DNA from: Candidatus Auribacterota bacterium
Lineage (GTDB): Bacteria; Auribacterota; JAFGBW01
DNA: 6,870 nt
Assembly: GCA_016932965.1 (NCBI GenBank)
Contig: JAFGBW010000275.1
Coordinates: 1 to 6,870, forward strand
Direction of reading: 5' to 3'
Shown piece after piece: positions 1-3,995 of this stretch (positions are counted from its first letter, which is position 1; each line of letters begins with the position of its first letter). Below the pieces are notes generated by a model. That model searched no databases, was not told the origin of the DNA, and saw only the letters and a program-made list of their open reading frames with translations. Made by a program: the position numbers and the translations under genes.

Positions 1-417
1 AAGATGATTGATGGTCAACAAAACCCTGTTTTTATGACAGCATTCCAGCATCCGGTCAGCCTCTTCCAGGCTGAGCGCCATGGGTTTTTCACAGAAAACG
101 GCTTTGACCCCTGCTTGGGCCGCCTGTATCGTCATGTCTGCATGAAAGGAGGCGGGTGTGCAGATGGAAACAATATCCAGTTTTTCCTTTGCGAACATTT
201 CTTCTGAGGAAACATACCAGGCTGGCATCTTCCATTTATCCGCAAATTCTGCTGCACGGTTGATATCAGGGCAGCAGCAGGCTGCCAGCTCGATCTTTGA
301 AGAAGACGAGTATATTCCGGCATGGGTGCAGGGATGCTCTCTCAGAGGGTCATCCTCCAGTTTTCCGGCGATCCGGCCGCATCCGATGATTCCGGCTCGA
401 TAACGTGTTGATGGCAT
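1..417 (-). CDS. Gfo/Idh/MocA family NAD(P)-dependent oxidoreductase, N-terminal part (cut by left edge)
   Basis: The frame is open from the ATG at 417 to the left edge, giving 139 residues of a family that usually has about 320-380. It begins MPSTRYRAGIIGCGRIAG. GIIGCGRIAG at about residues 9-18 is the Rossmann dinucleotide-binding glycine motif. A beta strand, DIVSICTPASFH, follows at about 83-94, and then FCEKPMALSLEEAD near 111-124. The EKP lysine is the family's conserved catalytic or cofactor-contacting residue. TINHL at the edge matches the start of the usual N-H-x-R-R segment. Such enzymes oxidise or reduce sugars, inositols or related polyols using NAD(P). The substrate cannot be told from this half. 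The CCC at residues 48-50 is unusual but lies in a variable stretch. A GTG two codons upstream (421-423) is an alternative start, just after an in-frame TAA. The Shine-Dalgarno is weak. The gene is divergent from ispE, so no functional link is implied. Confidence 0.9.
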   Translation of the reverse strand, partial: MPSTRYRAGIIGCGRIAGKLEDDPLREHPCTHAGIYSSSSKIELAACCCPDINRAAEFADKWKMPAWYVSSEEMFAKEKLDIVSICTPASFHADMTIQAAQAGVKAVFCEKPMALSLEEADRMLECCHKNRVLLTINHL

Positions 418-449
418 ATCCACTTATTAAGTATAGATGATTCTGAAAC

Positions 450-479
450 AAAATAGTTTGCTGTCTAAATTATTATCAA
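450..479 (-). promoter_or_regulatory. Candidate promoter for the oxidoreductase gene
   Basis: On the minus strand, TTGATA (474-479) is followed after 18 bp by TATTTT (450-455), about 33 bp before the ATG at 417. The -35 matches consensus at 5 of 6 bases and the -10 at 4 of 6. The region is very AT-rich, so chance matches are likely. Confidence 0.35.
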
Positions 480-486
480 TAATAAT
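458..486 (+). promoter_or_regulatory. Candidate promoter for ispE-spoVG-tRNA-Gln
   Basis: TTGCTG (458-463), a 17-bp spacer and AATAAT (481-486) precede ispE by about 60 nt. The -10 matches at 5 of 6 bases and the -35 at only 3 of 6. It overlaps the divergent minus-strand candidate, so the two may compete. This is a position-based guess from sequence alone. Confidence 0.3.
469..486. repeat. 8-bp inverted repeat in the divergent intergenic region
   Basis: ATTATTAT (469-476) and ATAATAAT (479-486) form a perfect inverted repeat around a 2-nt CA centre. It lies midway between two divergently transcribed genes and overlaps both candidate promoters, as an operator might. Because it is built of an ATT/AAT trinucleotide pattern, it may be no more than low-complexity AT sequence. 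Confidence 0.35.
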
Positions 487-548
487 AATGAAAAAACATA
501 AAAGTGTCTTTAACTATGCAGTATTAGAACAGGCATCTTGAACTTCAT

Positions 549-1409
549 ATGAAATTTTTTTCTCCGGCCAAAATCAATTTATTTTTATGGGTTAAGGAAA
601 AACGCAAAGACGGCTACCATGAGCTGGAAACTGTCATGCAAACCATTGACTTTGGGGATGAGATTGAATGGAACATTCATGACAGGGGGCAGATATCGAT
701 AGAGTGCAACTGCCCGGAAGTTCCCCTGGATTCCTCAAACCTGGTCTGGAAAGCCATCGAGTTCTTTTTCCAGGAAGCCAGGATCAGCAATCCGGGGATT
801 TCCGTCCGGATTAATAAAAAAATTCCTGTGGGAGCCGGTTTGGGCGGCGGCAGTTCCAATGCCATACGGATGCTGGTTGCTTTGAACCGCCATTTCAACT
901 GTCCTCTTTCTGAGACGCAAATGGGTTTGATTGCAAATGCGTTAGGGTCAGACACTCATTTTTTTCTGAAAGGAGGTACCTGGCTGTATCGGGGAAGAGG
1001 TGAGATTCCTGTCCAGGAGATTGATGCAGTACCCCTTGTTTATCTGCTCATATTTCCCGGGATAAATAGTTCCACCAAAATGGTCTACTCCCGTTTTATT
1101 TTCGACTTGACAAAACCCGGACCAGACCCTAGCTTACTTTTGCTTAAGTTGAAGCAAGGTTCTTTGAAAGAAATAAAAAATGCGATAGTGAATAATTTAA
1201 CTGACGCATTCGTGGGCTGCTATCATGATGCCGAGGAATTATTCATCAAAATAAGCGGGGAAGAAAAAAAACAAGTTTTCGTATCCGGTTCAGGCTCCGC
1301 GTTATTTTGCCTCTTTGATAAGGAACAAGAAGCCATCAAGATGAAAGGGGAATTGGAAAAAAGACTCAATAAAACAATTGTTATTGCCAGGACTTATCAA
1401 TGTAGTTAA
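549..1409 (+). CDS. ispE: 4-diphosphocytidyl-2-C-methyl-D-erythritol kinase (IspE)
   Basis: IspE phosphorylates the 2-hydroxyl of CDP-methylerythritol with ATP in the cytoplasmic MEP (non-mevalonate) pathway to IPP and DMAPP. The 286 residues match the family's full length. It is a GHMP kinase with all expected motifs. PAKINLFLWV at 6-15 contains the substrate-contacting Lys8, and GYHELETVMQ follows at 22-31. The ATP-binding glycine loop PVGAGLGGGSSN is at 93-104. LGSDTHFF at 132-139 carries the catalytic Asp135. The C-terminal SGSGS is at 246-250. His136 stands where most homologues have Val-Pro (GADVPFF), a tolerated position. An in-frame TAG at 525-527 leaves ATG 549 as the only plausible start, although no good Shine-Dalgarno precedes it. 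spoVG follows after 34 nt on the same strand, probably in one transcript. ispE-spoVG proximity is also known from Bacillus-type genomes. Confidence 0.97.
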   Translation: MKFFSPAKINLFLWVKEKRKDGYHELETVMQTIDFGDEIEWNIHDRGQISIECNCPEVPLDSSNLVWKAIEFFFQEARISNPGISVRINKKIPVGAGLGGGSSNAIRMLVALNRHFNCPLSETQMGLIANALGSDTHFFLKGGTWLYRGRGEIPVQEIDAVPLVYLLIFPGINSSTKMVYSRFIFDLTKPGPDPSLLLLKLKQGSLKEIKNAIVNNLTDAFVGCYHDAEELFIKISGEEKKQVFVSGSGSALFCLFDKEQEAIKMKGELEKRLNKTIVIARTYQCS

Positions 1410-1443
1410 ACATCATGAAACCTGCCAGGAAAGCGAGGGGGAA

Positions 1444-1965
1444 ATGGAAATCACTGAAGTCAGAATCAGTCGTCGCGCTCAAGGTGAGGCAAAATTAAAG
1501 GGATACGCCGCAGTTACATTTGATGATTCGTTTGTAGTACGGGATTTGAAAATCATCGAAGGAAAAAACGGCCTCTTTGTGGCTATGCCAAGTCAAAAAA
1601 TGCAGGAAGCATGTCCCCGTTGCAGAAAGAAAAATGCCATACGGAGTCATTTTTGCAACGAATGCGGTCACAGGCTCCAGCATAAGGAACGAAGAGACCG
1701 GAAAGAAATTCATCGCGATATAGCCCATCCGGTGACGTCGGACATGAGGGCGTATCTTCAAAAAGTCATCATCGATGCTTATCATGCCAATCAAGGTTCG
1801 AATCATGAAGAAGAAAACGGCGAAGCATTCAGGGAGGATGAAGAGATCGAACACGAAGAAAAACACCGTGAGCAGGATTACTTGAGCTCTACTCCCTTGA
1901 AAGTCGAAGAGAGAATGACCAAGGAAGATGATTCAAAACAGACCCTTTTGGACACGATAGAATAG
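1444..1965 (+). CDS. spoVG: SpoVG family regulator with an internal zinc-ribbon insertion
   Basis: SpoVG proteins are small nucleic-acid-binding regulators that bind DNA in Staphylococcus and Borrelia and RNA in Listeria. This one has 173 residues, against about 85-100 in ordinary members. MEITEVRISR opens the fold. LKGYAAVTFDDSFVVRDL (18-35) and KIIEGKNGLFVAMPSQK (36-52) are the family core. The core resumes at RDIAHPVTSDMRAYLQ (91-106). Between them, at about 53-90, sits an extra CPRC (57-60) ... CNEC (71-74) zinc-ribbon-like module with a basic stretch (KERRDRKE) after it. A Glu-rich, charged tail runs from about 119 to the end. The ATG at 1444 is chosen because GAGG (1435-1438) is well placed and the SpoVG fold begins there. 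A TTG at 1378 in the same frame would add 22 residues overlapping ispE. The insert is visible. Its metal binding, and any role in nucleic-acid contact, are inferred. Confidence 0.92.
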   Translation: MEITEVRISRRAQGEAKLKGYAAVTFDDSFVVRDLKIIEGKNGLFVAMPSQKMQEACPRCRKKNAIRSHFCNECGHRLQHKERRDRKEIHRDIAHPVTSDMRAYLQKVIIDAYHANQGSNHEEENGEAFREDEEIEHEEKHREQDYLSSTPLKVEERMTKEDDSKQTLLDTIE

Positions 1966-1971
1966 CTATCT

Positions 1972-2043
1972 TGGGGTGTCGTCAAGCGGTAAGACAGAGG
2001 ATTTTGGATCCTTTATTCCCAGGTTCGAATCCTGGCACCCCAG
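1972..2043 (+). tRNA. tRNA-Gln (anticodon UUG)
   Basis: The 72-nt sequence folds as a full cloverleaf. The 7-bp acceptor stem pairs TGGGGTG (1972-1978) with CACCCCA (2036-2042), and the discriminator is G2043. The D arm is GTC/GAC with a GG-containing loop (1981-1995). The anticodon stem is GAGGA/TCCTT, with loop TTTTGGA (2002-2008) and anticodon TTG at 2004-2006. A 5-nt variable region precedes the T arm CCAGG-TTCGAAT-CCTGG (2019-2035). A U1-A72 pair and G73 are typical glutamine identity elements. CCA is not encoded, so it must be added after transcription. The gene starts 6 nt after the spoVG stop, so it is probably cut out of a shared transcript. Confidence 0.97.
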
Positions 2044-2068
2044 TTCTAAGCATTCAATGTTAAAATAA

Positions 2069-2100
2069 TTCTAAGTGAAAAGTTTTTAGAAGGTATTTTT
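2069..2100 (+). terminator. Weak terminator-like hairpin after tRNA-Gln
   Basis: TTCTAA (2069-2074) and TTAGAA (2086-2091) can pair around an 11-nt loop, followed by GGTATTTTT. The stem is short and AT-rich, so strength is doubtful, but position and the trailing T-run fit the end of the ispE-spoVG-tRNA transcript. The rest of the gap to 2219 is AT-rich, with no further gene or convincing promoter seen. Confidence 0.3.
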
Positions 2101-2219
2101 AATCGCAATAAGATATTAGTTTTGAGTTGGAATGATGATTTTTCCTTGTTCAGAAAGAATAATTTAATGCTTTTTAACAAGAAAATATGTTTTTCAATTC
2201 TTATTCTTTTTTATAACTC

Positions 2220-2891
2220 ATGACTCAACATTCACAACTTTATTCAAAAACCATGTCCTCTCAAACTCATTCATTAACTGAGTCTAAATTCCGTCAGAAA
2301 TTTTTAACCCTTTTTTTAATCGTGGGTATTCTGAGCGGCTTTTTTTGTTTTTTCAGGATGATTCATTTGCTGGATCAGTATTCCTCTCCGATCAGAATCG
2401 ATTATGCCCCTCCTGAAAAAAAGGATTCAGTAGAGGATCCGGATGCCTGTGAGAAATATCCGGAAGTGGGTTCTCAAGGACGAAATCAGAAACTATCCAA
2501 AGAATTGATCGATGTGAATACGGCGGATGAAGAAGCATTGATGAAGCTTCCCGGAATCGGCCCGGTTCTTGCAAAGGAGATCATCAAAGACAGGGAAAAT
2601 CTAGGGCCTTTTATACATGAAAAAGACCTGCTGCGCGTACCAGGCATAGGAGAAAAAAAATTCCAGAAAATTCTGCCTGGCTTGAAACCTTTTTCAACCA
2701 GCCCTTCGTTGGATTCCGTTGTCATGCCTATAACCATCCAGCCGGAAGCGAATCTGTCCGGATATTGTCCGCGTTGTCATCAGAAGCTCCCGGTTAGTCA
2801 TTCTAGATATTCCCATGTCGGCCCGTATTGTCCGGCATGCTTACATTATATTCAGGAAACAGAAACCGGGAAACAGGATGCCCATGGGTAA
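2220..2891 (+). CDS. ComEA-like helix-hairpin-helix protein, membrane-anchored, with C-terminal zinc ribbon
   Basis: ComEA proteins bind incoming double-stranded DNA at the outer face of the inner membrane during natural transformation, through a tandem helix-hairpin-helix domain. The order here is a polar N-terminus, one hydrophobic segment at about 28-48, a Pro/charged linker, then the domain at about 97-156. That domain begins LIDVNTADEEALMKLPGIG, and its two hairpins carry PGIG at 111-114 and 141-144. These features are diagnostic of the family. After it come about 25 linker residues and an extra module, CPRC (183-186) ... CPAC (204-207), not usual in ComEA. With a conventional N-in orientation, both the DNA-binding domain and the ribbon would be periplasmic. 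No Shine-Dalgarno precedes the ATG at 2220; an in-frame ATG at 2253 is an alternative and also lacks one. The 3' end overlaps the next gene. Involvement in competence is inferred from family only, because no other com gene is in view. Confidence 0.85.
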   Translation: MTQHSQLYSKTMSSQTHSLTESKFRQKFLTLFLIVGILSGFFCFFRMIHLLDQYSSPIRIDYAPPEKKDSVEDPDACEKYPEVGSQGRNQKLSKELIDVNTADEEALMKLPGIGPVLAKEIIKDRENLGPFIHEKDLLRVPGIGEKKFQKILPGLKPFSTSPSLDSVVMPITIQPEANLSGYCPRCHQKLPVSHSRYSHVGPYCPACLHYIQETETGKQDAHG

Positions 2892-3147
2892 AGTAGCTTT
2901 GGCGATCTGGCTTTTTCTCATTGCTTATAAAATATATGACATGAAGAGACCTCAGGTTGAGGAAAAGGAAGAAATTTCATCCCGACAGGAGATGGTTCAG
3001 CAGACACCTGCAGAACAGACGCCCGTTTTTGATCCGAACTGGGAGGGGCATAAATACAGCAAAAACATCATTCCTAAAATGCAGGGGCATTTTTCAAAAG
3101 CCATGACTACCACGGAAAAAGCCAGGCAAAAACGGGATGCCAGATGA
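2878..3147 (+). CDS. Small single-pass membrane protein of unknown function
   Basis: I do not recognise this family. From the ATG at 2878 it is 89 residues. A short hydrophobic segment, VALAIWLFLIAYKIY, lies at about 6-20, followed by a basic-acidic linker (KRPQVEEKEE), a Gln/Pro-rich stretch and a basic C-terminus ending KARQKRDAR. The start codon overlaps the end of the ComEA-like gene by 14 nt, so translational coupling is likely. A second ATG at 2884 has AGGA (2875-2878) at better spacing and may be the true start. A further in-frame ATG at 2815 lies inside the neighbour's zinc-ribbon coding region and is less likely. The overlap suggests joint expression with the ComEA-like protein and perhaps a shared membrane location. 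Nothing in the sequence shows an enzyme. Confidence 0.7.
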   Translation: MPMGKVALAIWLFLIAYKIYDMKRPQVEEKEEISSRQEMVQQTPAEQTPVFDPNWEGHKYSKNIIPKMQGHFSKAMTTTEKARQKRDAR

Positions 3148-3167
3148 ATTCGCCGGCTGCAACCCCC

Positions 3168-3197
3168 TTTTTTCAGCATGGGGGGATGCTGAAAAAA
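3168..3197. repeat. 12-bp perfect inverted repeat with a six-G loop
   Basis: TTTTTTCAGCAT (3168-3179) and ATGCTGAAAAAA (3186-3197) are perfect complements around GGGGGG. The repeat begins 20 nt after the stop of the small membrane-protein gene. The T-run precedes the stem and the A-run follows it, the reverse of a classic terminator, so termination in either direction is not obvious. CCCCC at 3163-3167 could instead pair with the G loop, giving a competing structure. It may act as a 3' stabilising or attenuating hairpin. Confidence 0.6.
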
Positions 3198-3216
3198 AGC
3201 TTTGATGCACCCTTTT

Positions 3217-3246
3217 GAGTGAGCGGAGATTTCTCGGAGCTCGCTT
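3217..3246 (+). repeat. Imperfect hairpin downstream of the ComEA-like operon
   Basis: AGTGAGC (3218-3224) pairs with GCTCGCT (3239-3245), allowing one G-U pair, and an inner GAGA/TCTC stem (3226-3229 with 3232-3235) continues it. TTT follows, then GGGGG. It could be a weak transcription end or a structured RNA piece. The 3148-3403 gap otherwise holds only the neighbouring inverted repeat and the lipoprotein promoter. Confidence 0.35.
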
Positions 3247-3304
3247 TGGGGGCAGCCTCAATATAATCGATTTTAACGTTTGCTGTTACGGAAATTGTTT
3301 AACC

Positions 3305-3333
3305 TAGACAAAATGGAGAAATCCATTTATAAT
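3305..3333 (+). promoter_or_regulatory. Strong sigma-70-type promoter for the lipoprotein gene
   Basis: TAGACA (3305-3310), exactly 17 bp, and a perfect TATAAT (3328-3333) give one mismatch to consensus over twelve bases. Transcription would start near 3340, leaving an AT-rich leader of about 64 nt before the ATG at 3404. This is the best promoter match in the window and suggests high basal expression. Confidence 0.7.
3311..3328. promoter_or_regulatory. 18-bp palindrome filling the promoter spacer (possible operator)
   Basis: AAATGGA (3311-3317), GAAA, and TCCATTT (3322-3328) form a perfect 7-bp inverted repeat. It occupies the whole spacer between the -35 and -10 boxes and shares the first T of the -10. 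A repressor bound here would block RNA polymerase. The palindrome is seen directly; that it is an operator is inferred. Confidence 0.45.
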
Positions 3334-3390
3334 TATTTTTTTGAATATTTAAAAAAATTTAACGTCTTAAAAGATATAAATGAAATTAAA

Positions 3391-3396
3391 AGGAGA
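3391..3396 (+). promoter_or_regulatory. Strong ribosome binding site of the lipoprotein gene
   Basis: AGGAGA sits 7 nt before the ATG at 3404. It is the clearest Shine-Dalgarno on the plus strand here and fixes the start of the lipoprotein gene. Confidence 0.8.
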
Positions 3397-3403
3397 TTGA
3401 ATC

Positions 3404-3751
3404 ATGAAAAAATGCATAGGGATTTTGCTGGCAGCCTTGTTTTTCTCCGGATGTTCAGAAACAGGACAATACGCTGGTGGAGGAGCTGTGGCAGGGGGAG
3501 CCTTGGGTGCTATCATAGGACACAATAGTGGAAGGAGAGGCGGAGAAGGTGCTGTAATCGGAGCCGCTGTCGGGGCGCTGGCTGGAACAGCAATAGGTCA
3601 GCAAAAACAGATTGACAAAATGCAGCAGGGCGGGACTGGACAAATGCAAATTGCTGTTTGTCCGTCCTGTAATTCCAGGGTGGATGTCTCAGGTTTTCCC
3701 CCTCATTCCACGGTTGCTTGTCCTAATTGTAAAACAGAGTTTACCTACTAA
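3404..3751 (+). CDS. Glycine-zipper lipoprotein with C-terminal zinc ribbon
   Basis: A 115-residue exported lipoprotein. Residues 1-16 form a signal peptide (MKK, hydrophobic core) ending in the lipobox FSG, with Cys17 as the lipidated residue. Serine at +2 would allow outer-membrane sorting under the E. coli rule. Residues 24-65 are a Gly/Ala-rich double hairpin (GGGAVAGGALGAIIG, then GAVIGAAVGALAGTAIG) split by a basic turn, HNSGRRGG. This is the glycine-zipper pattern of SlyB/Rcs-type 17-kDa-antigen lipoproteins, which insert in or brace the outer membrane. After a Gln-rich linker comes CPSC (86-89) ... CPNC (106-109), an MJ0042-like ribbon that is unexpected outside the cytoplasm. Whether the four cysteines bind zinc or form disulfides cannot be told. 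A strong promoter and ribosome site precede it, so it is probably abundant. Its precise role is unknown. Confidence 0.88.
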   Translation: MKKCIGILLAALFFSGCSETGQYAGGGAVAGGALGAIIGHNSGRRGGEGAVIGAAVGALAGTAIGQQKQIDKMQQGGTGQMQIAVCPSCNSRVDVSGFPPHSTVACPNCKTEFTY

Positions 3752-3776
3752 AACAAGCCTAGTTGGAACTCTTTTC

Positions 3777-3805
3777 ATTCCGGGCCATTAAGAGAGGCCC
3801 GGAAT
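3777..3805. repeat. 10-bp perfect inverted repeat after the lipoprotein gene
   Basis: ATTCCGGGCC (3777-3786) and GGCCCGGAAT (3796-3805) pair perfectly around a 9-nt loop, 25 nt after the lipoprotein stop. The stem is GC-rich and stable, but no T-run follows on either strand. It may be a terminator of non-canonical type or a 3' end stabiliser that sets the lipoprotein mRNA apart from the small gene at 3828. Confidence 0.6.
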
Positions 3806-3827
3806 AGGATCATAAAGAGAGTCCGCC

Positions 3828-3995
3828 GTGAAAATGTGGATCATTCTTAGTATTAGTCTCATCATTGTTGCGTTGATTGCCTATTTCTTCTGGAGAAAAG
3901 CACAAGACGCTATGATCGAAGCGGAGATTGAAAAAATCAAAATACCCGACGATACCTTTGAAGAGTCTCCGCCCTTCAAGAAGAACGGCGAATGA
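3828..3995 (+). CDS. Small 55-residue single-pass membrane protein
   Basis: From GTG 3828 the reading frame gives a 55-residue protein. MWIILSISLIIVALIAYFFW (residues 3-22) is a textbook transmembrane segment, followed by Arg-Lys, an acidic amphipathic stretch (EAEIEKIKI) and a polar Pro/Lys tail ending FKKNGE. ATG 3834, two codons later, is the alternative start. AGAGAG at 3816-3821 is a weak Shine-Dalgarno, better spaced for the GTG. No homologue is recognised. The positive residues after the helix predict N-out/C-in orientation. It follows the lipoprotein gene by 76 nt and an inverted repeat, so it may share that transcript. Its last 20 nt overlap the end of rodA on the other strand. Hydrophobic-then-charged composition and a clean stop support a real gene, but coding status rests on that alone. 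Confidence 0.6.
   Translation: MKMWIILSISLIIVALIAYFFWRKAQDAMIEAEIEKIKIPDDTFEESPPFKKNGE

Noticed and set aside
158-403. 81-codon plus-strand ORF
   Set aside because: It lies antisense to the oxidoreductase, whose minus-strand frame shows clear Rossmann and EKP motifs.
1378-1443. TTG start extending SpoVG by 22 residues
   Set aside because: It would overlap ispE, lacks a good ribosome site, and adds residues that do not belong to the SpoVG fold. ATG 1444 has GAGG at proper spacing.
1495-1866. 123-codon minus-strand ORF with hydrophobic stretches
   Set aside because: It is antisense to spoVG. The apparent hydrophobicity arises from complementing the Glu/Lys-rich tail, giving Phe-rich runs.
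3168-3197. Inverted repeat as a transposon end or bidirectional terminator
   Set aside because: No second copy or transposase is in the window, and the T and A runs are on the wrong sides of the stem for a standard terminator.
3262-3267. TATAAT as a second promoter for the lipoprotein gene
   Set aside because: No acceptable -35 lies 16-18 bp upstream. The 3305-3333 promoter fits far better.
3280-3528. 82-codon plus-strand ORF starting before the lipoprotein gene
   Set aside because: It runs through the near-consensus promoter and the ribosome site and then overlaps the lipoprotein in another frame. It begins with TTG without a Shine-Dalgarno and has no recognisable motif.
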